Part shown: piece after piece, positions 1 to 6,536 of the stretch
How the letters are laid out: the number at the start of each line of letters is the position of its first letter
Position numbering within the stretch: the stretch's first letter is position 1
Assembly: GCA_001797815.1 (NCBI GenBank)
Contig: MGQK01000073.1
Location: forward strand, 74,288-87,122
Length of the DNA: 12,835 nucleotides
Source of the DNA: Deltaproteobacteria bacterium RBG_13_61_14
GTDB lineage: Bacteria; RBG-13-61-14
Reading direction: 5' to 3'
Position numbers and translations under genes: made by a program
Notes under the pieces: model-generated
What the model was told of the DNA's origin: nothing
The model's input: the letters and a program-made list of their open reading frames with translations, nothing else
The model's database searches: none

Positions 1-234
1 CGGTTCAGTTCCACCCTGCTCTATTCCAAGCATCAGGACCACGGCCGGCTGCGCGAGTTGGGGGAAGCGGTGGCTAATCAATACCAGGTGCCGTTCCTTT
101 ACCGCGACTTCCGCGAAGGCTGGAAGCACGGCATCGAGGCGTCCAAGGAGATGGGTCTCTACCGGCAACCCTATTGCGGCTGCATTTTCAGCGAGCGGGA
201 CCGGTATCAAAAGTCCGGGAGGAAATCGGGATGA
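1..234 (+). CDS. queH: Epoxyqueuosine reductase QueH, C-terminal part (5' end outside window)
   Basis: QueH reduces epoxyqueuosine to queuosine in tRNA, the last step of queuosine synthesis, and is the iron-sulfur alternative to QueG. Only the last 77 codons are present, in frame from base 1 to a TGA at 232-234. The visible part carries the family's C-terminal hallmarks: a segment reading YSKHQDHGRLRELGEA, then YRDFREGWKHG, then a Cys-containing block YRQPYCGCIFSERDRY. In this family the Cys residues of that block help bind the metal cofactor (family knowledge, not visible here). The N-terminal CC motif lies outside the window. The stop overlaps the ATG of the following kinase gene by ATGA, so the two are translationally linked and very probably co-transcribed. 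The short Lys/Arg-rich tail after the RDRY motif is normal. Identification is firm; the start cannot be seen. Confidence 0.93.
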   Translation, partial: RFSSTLLYSKHQDHGRLRELGEAVANQYQVPFLYRDFREGWKHGIEASKEMGLYRQPYCGCIFSERDRYQKSGRKSG

Positions 235-2687
235 GGCGGGCCTTCGCCCTGGGCGCGGCGCTGTGGCTTTGCGGCCTCCCGGCCGCGGCCCAGCCTCTCA
301 CCCGCCTTTCTCCCACCCTCGGCATCCCGGTAGTCGGAATCCTGGCCGCGTTCCTGCTCCTGGTCTTCTTCCTCTTCATCTTCCGCAAGGAGCAGAATCT
401 CGAGGGCTACGATCCGCTGCGCGACCTGGAGACGCACTCGCCCAAGTGGATCCAGAAAAAGGCCCAGGAACTCGCCCGCAGCGAAGCCTTCCGCACCGCG
501 GGCGACCTGTATCTCTACCTGAAAAAATACGAAGAAGCCGCATCCTGCTTTCTCAAGGGCAAGCAGTTGGTCAAGGCCGGAGAGACCTTGCTGGCCGCGG
601 GCAAGATCCGGGAGAGCGCCCGGGTTTACGAAGCCCTGGAGGATTATCCCCGTGCCGCCAAGCTCTACCTGGACGCCGGAGATCCGGTGCAGGCCGCGGA
701 AATCTTGATCAAAGCCGGCGAGATCGCGACCGCGGCCCGGGTGCTGGAGCAGGCCGGCCGATTTTCCCGGGCGGCCGAGCTCTTCCAGGAGCAAACCCTG
801 TTCCGCCGCGCCGCGGAGTTGTTCGAGCGCGCCGAGCAATGGGACCGCGCCGGCGACGCGCTTCTGCACTGCTACCAGCGGGAGAAGGCGCGCCTGCCCG
901 AAGAGTTGGCCGAGGCCGACGCCTGCAGCCTGGCCCGGCTCTGCCGGCGCTGCGGGGAGCTCTATGAAAAAGGCCGTCGCCCGGCCGAGGCGGTGGCGGC
1001 CTTTGAGCGCGGCGGCTTTTTGCAGGAGGCGGCCCGGGTCTACGAAGGGATGGAGAATTTCGGATCCGCTTCCGATGCCTACCTGCGCGCGGGCCTGCCC
1101 TTTGAAGCCGCCCGCTGCCTGGAACGGATGGGGCAGTCTCGGGCCGCGGCTTCGCTCCGCGCCAGGACTTACCTGGAAAAGGGCCAGAAACGCGAGGCCC
1201 TGATTCACCTCGAGCAGGCGGAGGAGTTCGAGACCGCGGCCGCGATTTACCAGGAGCTGGGCGAGACCGTGCGCGCCGGCGAGGCCTGGGAACGCGCCGG
1301 CCAATCCGCCCGCGCGGCCCAAGCCTTCCTGATGGTGGACAACTGGGAGCGCGCCGCCGAGAACCTGGACCTGGCCGGCAACTACCAGGAGGCGGCCCGC
1401 TATTTCGAGAAAGCCGGAAACTTCTCGCGCCAGGCCGAGATGTACGAGAAGGCGGAAGCGTTCTACCTGGCCGGGGAAAATTATTTCCGTCGGGGTCTGT
1501 TCGATCGGGCGATCCGGGTGCTCCAGCAAGTGGAGCGCCCCGACCCGGATTTTTCCCGGTCCTGTGCGCTGCTGGGCGAAATCTTTCGGGAAAAGGGCAT
1601 GCTCAAACTGGCACGCGACAGCTTCCGGCTGTCCGTGGAAAACCAGGAGATTTCCCGGGGCAACCTGAACACTTACTACCAGATCGCCGTGTGTTCGGAG
1701 CGCCTGGGCGACAACGCCGAGGCCATGGCCCTCTATGACAAGATCCTGACCGTGGACTATCATTTCCAGGACGTGGCCAGCCGGATCAACGCGCTCAAAC
1801 AGACCCGCACCGAGGTGGAGAGCCGGCCCTCGGAAGCACACTTCCAAGACACCCAGGCCATGGGCGAGAGCACCGCCCCGGTCTTGCTCGAGCGCACCGC
1901 GGAGACCCGGTACGAGATTATCGAAGAGATCGGCCGCGGGGGCATGGGCATTGTCTATCGCGCCCGCGACACCATCCTCGACCGCATCGTCGCCTACAAG
2001 GTGCTGCCGGCCAACCTCAAGGACCACCCCCAGGCGCTCAAGAACTTTTTCCGCGAGGCCAAGAGCGCGGCCAAATTGAACCACTCCAACATCGTCACCG
2101 TTTACGACGCCGGCGAAGAGGCCGGGACCTACTACATCGCCATGGAATACATCGAGGGCCAGACCGTCAAGGAGATCATCAACCGCGAGGGCCGGCTGCC
2201 GATCAAGGCGGTGCTGGTCATCGCCGGCCAGATCTGCCGGGCCCTGGAATACGCCCACCAGCGCAAGATCGTCCACCGCGACATCAAGTCCTCCAACATC
2301 ATGTGGACCCCGGACAAGCAAGTCAAGATCATGGACTTCGGCCTGGCCAAGGTGATCGAGGAAGTCAAAGGCTACCAGACCCTGGCCTCGGGCACGCCCT
2401 ATTACATGTCGCCCGAACAGGTGCTCGGCCAAAACGTGGAATTCAGCACCGACCTCTACTCCCTGGGCATCACCCTCTTCGAGATGGCCGCCGGCGCCCT
2501 GCCCTTTCGCCACGGCGAAGCCGCTTACCATCACGTCCATACCCCCCCACCCGAAGTCAAAAGCATCCTCCCCGAGGTTCCCGACAGCCTCAACTCGATC
2601 ATCCTCCGCCTGATGCAGAAAAACCCGAATGACCGCTACCCCTCCGCCCGCGAGGTCTTCGAGGCGTTCAAACAAGTGAGGGTGTGA
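231..2687 (+). CDS. Membrane-anchored Ser/Thr protein kinase with 13-residue helical repeats and TPRs
   Basis: 818 residues, predicted to phosphorylate Ser/Thr on cytoplasmic proteins from the inner membrane. I start it at ATG 231: GGGAGG lies 8 nt upstream, it overlaps the queH stop, and it opens a signal peptide (MRRAFALGAALWLCG, likely cut after AAA at 18-20). A TTG at 174 in the same frame lies inside queH and is unlikely. After a periplasmic stub of about 11 residues comes one membrane helix (about 32-51) followed by RKEQ, which places the rest in the cytoplasm. Residues 86-215, 249-313 and 331-434 consist of units of exactly 13 residues (for example DYPRAAKLYLDAG, DPVQAAEILIKAG). Two ordinary TPRs follow at about 440-520. 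The kinase domain, about 561-818, looks complete: glycine loop GRGGMG (569-573 region), Lys590 in AYK, helix-C Glu609, HRD 682-684, DFG 702-704, SPEQ and STDLYSLG. The C-terminal position of the kinase and lack of an external sensor differ from PknB-type proteins. Substrates are unknown. Confidence 0.92.
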   Translation: MRRAFALGAALWLCGLPAAAQPLTRLSPTLGIPVVGILAAFLLLVFFLFIFRKEQNLEGYDPLRDLETHSPKWIQKKAQELARSEAFRTAGDLYLYLKKYEEAASCFLKGKQLVKAGETLLAAGKIRESARVYEALEDYPRAAKLYLDAGDPVQAAEILIKAGEIATAARVLEQAGRFSRAAELFQEQTLFRRAAELFERAEQWDRAGDALLHCYQREKARLPEELAEADACSLARLCRRCGELYEKGRRPAEAVAAFERGGFLQEAARVYEGMENFGSASDAYLRAGLPFEAARCLERMGQSRAAASLRARTYLEKGQKREALIHLEQAEEFETAAAIYQELGETVRAGEAWERAGQSARAAQAFLMVDNWERAAENLDLAGNYQEAARYFEKAGNFSRQAEMYEKAEAFYLAGENYFRRGLFDRAIRVLQQVERPDPDFSRSCALLGEIFREKGMLKLARDSFRLSVENQEISRGNLNTYYQIAVCSERLGDNAEAMALYDKILTVDYHFQDVASRINALKQTRTEVESRPSEAHFQDTQAMGESTAPVLLERTAETRYEIIEEIGRGGMGIVYRARDTILDRIVAYKVLPANLKDHPQALKNFFREAKSAAKLNHSNIVTVYDAGEEAGTYYIAMEYIEGQTVKEIINREGRLPIKAVLVIAGQICRALEYAHQRKIVHRDIKSSNIMWTPDKQVKIMDFGLAKVIEEVKGYQTLASGTPYYMSPEQVLGQNVEFSTDLYSLGITLFEMAAGALPFRHGEAAYHHVHTPPPEVKSILPEVPDSLNSIILRLMQKNPNDRYPSAREVFEAFKQVRV

Positions 2688-2706
2688 TCCTGCTTGTGAC
2701 CTGGAG

Positions 2707-3378
2707 ATGAATGACCCCGGCAACTGGCGCGTGCTTGCTTACCGGCCCGCGGACCGGGCCGCAGTGCGCTGGATCTGCGCGGAGACCGGCTTTCTCGGCG
2801 AGCCCCAGGAAAAGGTGGTTCTTGACCGCGAGGTCTTTGCCGACATGTGGTCCGCCTACTGGACCGACCGCGAGCCGGAAAGCGGTTTCGTAGCCGAGTG
2901 CGAGGGCCGGGTGGTCGGGTATCTCCTCGGCTGCGTGGACACCGACCGCTACGAAAGGGTCTTCAACCAGGAAATGGCCCGGCCCCTTCTCTGGAAAGCG
3001 CTCCGCCGGGGCTTTTTCCTCCGGGGTAAAAATCCCGGTTACATCTACCGGATGGTGCGAAGCCTGCGCCGGGGCGAGTTCAAGGCGCCGATGCGGGCCA
3101 TCAAACATGAATACCCGGCCCACCTGCACATGAACATCGCGCCCCCGGAATTCCGCGGCCGCGGCCTGGGCCAGGCGTTGCTGCGCGCCTACCTCGATTA
3201 TCTCCGGGCGCGGGGAGTCAAAGGACTGCACCTCGGCACCACCTCGCACAACCAGCAGGCCGTGCCCTTTTACCTCGCCGCCGGCTTCCAGGAAATTTTC
3301 CGCAGCCGCATTACCTGCTACGACCACGCGGTCCCGGACCCGCCCGTCTATCTTCTCTACTTCGGCATGAAATTGTAA
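2707..3378 (+). CDS. GNAT-family N-acetyltransferase
   Basis: 223 residues. GNAT enzymes transfer an acetyl group from acetyl-CoA to an amine. The acetyl-CoA pyrophosphate-binding motif is clear at about residues 138-160 (MNIAPPEFRGRGLGQALL, with R-G-R-G-L-G), and motif B follows as NQQAVPFYLAAGF. The N-terminal third (YRPADRAAVRWICAETGFLG) is typical of a cytoplasmic GNAT subgroup. The acceptor, whether small molecule or protein, cannot be told. It lies 19 nt behind the kinase and is probably in the queH-kinase operon. The start is slightly odd: GGAG directly abuts ATG 2707 with no spacer, and an in-frame stop at 2677 rules out a long upstream extension. CTG 2701 is the only upstream alternative. 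ATG 2711 is better spaced from the GGAG but is in another frame and gives only 60 codons. Confidence 0.85.
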   Translation: MNDPGNWRVLAYRPADRAAVRWICAETGFLGEPQEKVVLDREVFADMWSAYWTDREPESGFVAECEGRVVGYLLGCVDTDRYERVFNQEMARPLLWKALRRGFFLRGKNPGYIYRMVRSLRRGEFKAPMRAIKHEYPAHLHMNIAPPEFRGRGLGQALLRAYLDYLRARGVKGLHLGTTSHNQQAVPFYLAAGFQEIFRSRITCYDHAVPDPPVYLLYFGMKL

Positions 3379-3425
3379 CGGCCACGCGGCCGTGCCTCCG
3401 GATTCCCAGGGATCAAGCTCCTGGG
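3378..3425 (+). other. Two small inverted repeats behind the GNAT gene
   Basis: ACGGCC at 3378-3383 pairs perfectly with GGCCGT at 3388-3393 (loop 4 nt, overlapping the stop codon), and CCCAGG at 3405-3410 pairs with CCTGGG at 3420-3425 (loop 9 nt). Neither is followed by a T tract, so intrinsic termination is not shown. They may protect the 3' end of the operon mRNA, or be chance in G+C-rich DNA. Confidence 0.3.
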
Positions 3426-3464
3426 CTATTTCGACCGCGCCGGCGGCCCCGAAGGTTTTGCGCG

Positions 3465-3494
3465 TTTAATTTTCCCCGGTGAATTCGATATAAT
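3465..3494 (+). promoter_or_regulatory. Sigma70-type promoter of the LysE-family gene
   Basis: A perfect -10 box TATAAT lies at 3489-3494. The -35 region (TTTAAT at 3465-3470, 18-nt spacer) is weak, matching TTGACA at about 3 of 6 positions. Transcription would begin near 3501-3503, only 3 to 5 nt before ATG 3506, and no Shine-Dalgarno sequence lies in between. This predicts a leaderless or nearly leaderless mRNA. Confidence 0.6.
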
Positions 3495-3505
3495 GGTGCC
3501 AGACC

Positions 3506-4126
3506 ATGGACCTCCTGAACTTCATCCTCATGGCCATGATGATCTCGCTTTCCGGCGTGCTCATGCCCGGACCGATCACCGCGGTCTCGGTGGCCGGCGG
3601 CGCCCGCTCGCCCCACGCCGGCGGACTGGTGGCGCTCGGTCACGCGGTGGTGGAGTGGCCGCTGATGGCCGCCATCTACTTCGGGGTCGGGGCCCTGTTC
3701 AAGCTGCCGGGCGTCAGGATCGGCCTGGGGATCGTGGGCGGCCTGGTCCTGCTCGGGATGGGCATGGACATGCTCCGCCATTATAAAAAGGCGGGAGTGA
3801 GCGAACATCCCTCCGCTTCCTCGCCCTTCCTGGCCGGGATCCTGCTCAGCGCCGGCAACCCCTACTTCCTGGTCTGGTGGGCCACGGCCGGCGCCGCCCT
3901 CGTCGGCCAGTCGCTTAAGTTCGGCGTCGTCGGCTTCCTGCTCCTCATGGTCTTCCACTGGCTCTGTGACCTCATCTGGTATTACTTCCTCTCCGCCCTC
4001 GCCTTTCGCGGCGGCAAATTCTTCGGGCAAAAACTCCAGCAAGCCGTCTTTATCCTGTGCGGAATCGCGCTCCTTTACTTTGCCGGTTACTTTATCGTCA
4101 AGGCAGCGATGGAATGGGCCGCGTGA
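3506..4126 (+). CDS. LysE/RhtB-family transporter (amino-acid exporter type)
   Basis: 206 residues, the usual length for the family, with about six hydrophobic segments. These proteins sit in the inner membrane and export amino acids or related metabolites by proton exchange. Family features: the N-terminal helix followed by SGVLMPGPITAVSVAGGA (about 16-33), the GH..VE motif (GHAVVEWPLMAAIYFG) and GNPYFLVWWATAG (about 117-129). The substrate cannot be inferred. ATG 3506 is chosen because the family signature begins just behind it and a TATAAT box ends 11 nt upstream. An overlapping 97-codon frame from ATG 3493 is a shadow. The pyruvate-kinase-like gene follows 25 nt after the stop with a strong ribosome binding site, so both are likely on one transcript. 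Confidence 0.87.
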   Translation: MDLLNFILMAMMISLSGVLMPGPITAVSVAGGARSPHAGGLVALGHAVVEWPLMAAIYFGVGALFKLPGVRIGLGIVGGLVLLGMGMDMLRHYKKAGVSEHPSASSPFLAGILLSAGNPYFLVWWATAGAALVGQSLKFGVVGFLLLMVFHWLCDLIWYYFLSALAFRGGKFFGQKLQQAVFILCGIALLYFAGYFIVKAAMEWAA

Positions 4127-4136
4127 AGATAATACC

Positions 4137-4145
4137 AGGAGGAGG
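4137..4145 (+). promoter_or_regulatory. Strong Shine-Dalgarno sequence of the PK_C gene
   Basis: AGGAGGAGG ends 6 nt before ATG 4152. It fixes this start over the in-frame ATG at 3966, which would lie inside the transporter gene. It also contrasts with the promoter-proximal genes of this window, which lack such a site. Confidence 0.85.
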
Positions 4146-4151
4146 TTGGGT

Positions 4152-4706
4152 ATGAACTTCGATCAAGTAGGTCCCCAAAACACCGAGGCGACCCTGAAGA
4201 TCGCGGTGGCCGCGGCCCGGGAGCGGGGTATTGCTCACCTGGTGGTCGCTTCCACCAACGGCGACACCGCCCGGGCCGCGCTCTCGGCCATCGCCGGCAC
4301 TTCGCTCAAGCTGGTGGTGGTCACCCACAACGTGGGCTTCGGCCAGGAGGGCAAGGACGAGTTCGATCTCGCGGTGCGCGCGCAAGTGGAGCAAGCCGGC
4401 CACCGGGTGCTGACCGCGACCATGGCCACCCGCAACCTGAACAAGGCCATTTCCAACAGGTGGGGCGGCTATTCCCAGACCGAGCTGGTGAACGCCGCCC
4501 TGCGCATGTTCAGCCAGGGGATCAAGGTCTGCGCCGAGATCGCGGCCATGGCCTGCGACGCCGGGCTAATTCCTTTCGCCGACGTGGTGGCCGTGGCCGG
4601 CACCGGCAAGGGCGCCGACACCGCGGTCGTGATCCGGGCCAATTCTTCCAACCGCTTCTTTGACCTCAAGTTCAAGGAAATCCTGTGCAAGCCGAGGAAC
4701 TTCTAA
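4152..4706 (+). CDS. Stand-alone pyruvate kinase C-terminal-like domain protein
   Basis: 184 residues matching only the alpha/beta C-terminal domain of pyruvate kinase; there is no catalytic TIM barrel. In full-length pyruvate kinase this domain carries the allosteric effector site, so the free-standing form may bind a phosphorylated metabolite or nucleotide (inference). Visible features: THEATLKIA-type opening (here QNTEATLKIAVAAA), HLVVASTNGDTARAALSA (about 29-46), LVVVTHNVGFGQEG, and a C-terminal block AGTGKGADTAVVIRANS, followed by FFDLKFKEI. It is probably cytoplasmic and cotranscribed with the upstream exporter; a functional link between the two is unproven. The stop codon TAA overlaps the first bases of the A+T-rich inverted repeat downstream. 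Family assignment is good; its biochemical role is not established from sequence. Confidence 0.82.
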   Translation: MNFDQVGPQNTEATLKIAVAAARERGIAHLVVASTNGDTARAALSAIAGTSLKLVVVTHNVGFGQEGKDEFDLAVRAQVEQAGHRVLTATMATRNLNKAISNRWGGYSQTELVNAALRMFSQGIKVCAEIAAMACDAGLIPFADVVAVAGTGKGADTAVVIRANSSNRFFDLKFKEILCKPRNF

Positions 4707-4812
4707 TTTTAGATTTTGGATTTTGGATTTTAGATTGAGGACAAAAGAACTGGGAGCTTTCGGCAATTGCACGCTCTGCCAATCCAAAATCTAAAATCCA
4801 AAATTGAAAATT
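4705..4812. repeat. A+T-rich inverted repeat built of 7-nt units, 32-nt arms
   Basis: The left arm (4705-4736) and the reverse complement of the right arm (4781-4812) agree at 28 of 32 positions by eye, around a 44-nt centre. The left arm is four tandem 7-mers, ATTTTAG, ATTTTGG, ATTTTGG, ATTTTAG, plus ATT; the right arm has the same units in opposite orientation. It is strikingly A+T-rich against its surroundings. The left arm begins on the TAA of the PK_C gene and the right arm contains the -35 box of the next gene. No transposase is present. It could be a non-autonomous repeat, a transcription-boundary hairpin, or slippage-generated sequence. Confidence 0.85.
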
Positions 4813-4832
4813 CCATTGGTTCATGGTATCTT
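4804..4832 (+). promoter_or_regulatory. Extended -10 promoter of the Na/Pi cotransporter gene
   Basis: TTGAAA (4804-4809, 5 of 6 to consensus) and TATCTT (4827-4832, 4 of 6) are separated by exactly 17 nt. A TG at 4824-4825 gives an extended -10 (TGn). The predicted start near 4839-4840 leaves a leader of only 7 or 8 nt before ATG 4847. The -35 hexamer lies inside the right arm of the inverted repeat. Confidence 0.65.
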
Positions 4833-4846
4833 AGAGAAAGAAAGCC

Positions 4847-6478
4847 ATGACGAACCTGATGCTCCTCACCCTGTTCGGAGGCGTGCTCCTGCTCCTCTAC
4901 GGGATCCAACTGGCCGGCGAGGGGCTGAAAGAAGCGGCCGGCCCCCAGGTCAAGAATGCGCTCCGCACCCTGACCCGCAACCGGGTGGCCGCGCTCTTCA
5001 CCGGGGTGGGCGTTACTTTCCTGATCCAGTCCAGTTCCGCCACCACCGTGCTCCTGGTCGGGTTTGTGGACGCCGGACTGATGTCCCTGGCTCAGACCAT
5101 GGGCGTTATCCTCGGCGCCGACGTGGGCACCACCCTGACCGTTCAGCTCATCGCTTTCCGCATTGAAAACCTGGCGGTATTCATCGCCGGCGTGGGCCTG
5201 TTGCTCATGTTTGTCGGCAGCCGACCCGAGCGGAAAAGCCTGGGCAAGGGCATCCTCGGGTTCGGGTTGATCTTTCTTTCCATCAAGATTATGGCCGAAG
5301 CCATGGCCCCGCTTCGGGAAAACCTATTGTTCCAGGACCTGCTCCTGGCCGTGGGCCAAAACCCCTTGGCCGGAATCCTGGTCGCTGCCGCTATCACCGC
5401 CATTCTCCACTCCAGCGCCGCCACCCTGGGCCTGGTGATCACCCTGTCCCTGCAAGACCTGATCACCCTGCCCGCGGCCCTGCCTATCATCCTGGGCGCC
5501 AACATCGGCACCTGCATCACCGCCTACCTGGGAAGCCTGCGCGCCAAATCCGACGCCAAGCGGGTGGCCTGGGCCCACATCCTGTTCAAGGCGCTCGGCA
5601 CCCTGCTGGTCTTTCCCTTCCTCGGCCCCTTTGCCCGGCTCACCGAACTTACATCCGCGGACCTCGCCCGCCAAATCGCCAACGCCCACACCATTTTCAA
5701 CCTGGGGCTGGCCCTGGTATTTTTGCCTTTTACCGGGGCGATCACCCGCTTGACCCGGGTGATCGTGACCGAGAAAGCCGAGCCAATCGAGGAAAAGTTC
5801 GCGCCCAAATACCTGAGCGCCTCCGCCCTGAGCGACCCCAGCCTGGCCCTGGCCCAGGCCGCGCGCGAGGCCCTGCGCATGGCCGAGGTGGTGCAGGATA
5901 TGCTCAAGCTCAGCCTCGATGCCCTGCTCGGACACAGCCGCGAGCTGATCGAGCTGATTGAAAATATGGACGACCGGGTGGACCTCCTCGACCGGGCCAT
6001 CCGCTTCTTCCTCACCCAGCTCTCGCGCAAGGCCCTGACCGAGGAAGAGGCCGGACGGCAGATGGAGATCCTGCAACTGGTCAGCAACCTGGAGAGCGTG
6101 GGCGACGTGATTGACAAGAACCTGATGGAGCTGGCCAAGAAGCGGCTGAACAAGCAGGTGGAGTTCTCCGCCGAGGGCCGGCAGGACATCCAGGAGCTAC
6201 ACGCCAGGGTGCTGGAGAACCTGGAGCTGGCGCTCTCCGCCTTCACCGGCCGTGACCAGGAGCTGGCCCAGAAAGTTTTGCGCCACAAACCGGCGATCCG
6301 GGAGTTGGAGCAGGATCTCTACCAGCGCCACATCCAGCGCCTGGAAGCCGGGCTCTCCGAGTCGTTTGAAACGTCCTCCATCCACCTCGACGTGATCGCC
6401 AACCTCAAGCGCATCAACTCGCTGCTCACCAACATCATCTATCCCCTGGTGCAATCCCCGGAAGCTCCGCTCCGCTAG
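4847..6478 (+). CDS. Na+/phosphate cotransporter family protein with PhoU-like C-terminus
   Basis: 543 residues, typical of bacterial NptA/YjbB-like proteins, which move phosphate across the inner membrane with Na+. The two inverted Na/Pi cotransporter repeats are plain: QSSSATT at 61-67 with GADVGTT at 90-96, and HSSAATLG from 188 with GANIGT at 217-222. Each pair marks the substrate-binding region. Eight or so hydrophobic segments fill residues 1-320. The rest (about 335-543) is Leu/Glu/Arg-rich helical sequence of the PhoU type (NMDDRVDLLDRAIRFFL, LVSNLESVGDVIDKNL). In PhoU-containing phosphate proteins such a domain serves regulation or metal binding; here it is fused. The gene appears to be its own transcription unit, with a promoter just upstream. 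Whether it imports or exports phosphate cannot be decided from sequence. Confidence 0.92.
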   Translation: MTNLMLLTLFGGVLLLLYGIQLAGEGLKEAAGPQVKNALRTLTRNRVAALFTGVGVTFLIQSSSATTVLLVGFVDAGLMSLAQTMGVILGADVGTTLTVQLIAFRIENLAVFIAGVGLLLMFVGSRPERKSLGKGILGFGLIFLSIKIMAEAMAPLRENLLFQDLLLAVGQNPLAGILVAAAITAILHSSAATLGLVITLSLQDLITLPAALPIILGANIGTCITAYLGSLRAKSDAKRVAWAHILFKALGTLLVFPFLGPFARLTELTSADLARQIANAHTIFNLGLALVFLPFTGAITRLTRVIVTEKAEPIEEKFAPKYLSASALSDPSLALAQAAREALRMAEVVQDMLKLSLDALLGHSRELIELIENMDDRVDLLDRAIRFFLTQLSRKALTEEEAGRQMEILQLVSNLESVGDVIDKNLMELAKKRLNKQVEFSAEGRQDIQELHARVLENLELALSAFTGRDQELAQKVLRHKPAIRELEQDLYQRHIQRLEAGLSESFETSSIHLDVIANLKRINSLLTNIIYPLVQSPEAPLR

Positions 6479-6499
6479 TCGCGGCCGCCTTCCATCGGG

Positions 6500-6528
6500 T
6501 TTCAACCCCGCCTTTTCAATGTTACAAT
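6500..6528 (+). promoter_or_regulatory. Extended -10 promoter of the DUF4911-like gene
   Basis: TACAAT (6523-6528, 5 of 6) is preceded by TG at 6520-6521, giving TGTTACAAT, an extended -10. The -35 is poor (TTTCAA at 6500-6505, 17-nt spacer). Transcription should begin around 6535-6537, at or just before GTG 6537, which would make the mRNA leaderless and exclude ATG 6519 as the start. Confidence 0.55.
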
Positions 6529-6536
6529 GTTCTGGC

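Noticed and set aside
174-230. TTG 174 as the start of the kinase
   Set aside because: It lies inside queH and would place 19 residues before an otherwise clean signal peptide; ATG 231 has GGGAGG and the ATGA overlap.
207-2723. 838-codon open frame on the - strand spanning the whole kinase gene
   Set aside because: It mirrors the kinase gene. Its translation is low-complexity Gly/Ala/Val/Asp/Leu-rich with no recognisable motif, as expected from reading G+C-rich codons backwards; the + strand has a full set of kinase motifs, a signal peptide and a ribosome binding site.
3493-3786. 97-codon + strand frame starting at ATG 3493
   Set aside because: It overlaps the -10 box and the LysE-family gene; its His/Arg/Gly-rich translation is a frame shadow.
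4705-4812. A+T-rich repeats as a CRISPR array
   Set aside because: Units are 7 nt, contiguous and inverted between the two arms; there are no spacers and no cas genes.
6497-6516. Weak stem GGGTT/AACCC with a following TTTT as an intrinsic terminator of the Na/Pi gene
   Set aside because: The stem is 5 bp with a 2-nt loop and the T run is only four bases and separated by CCGCC; it also overlaps the proposed -35 region. Too weak to annotate.
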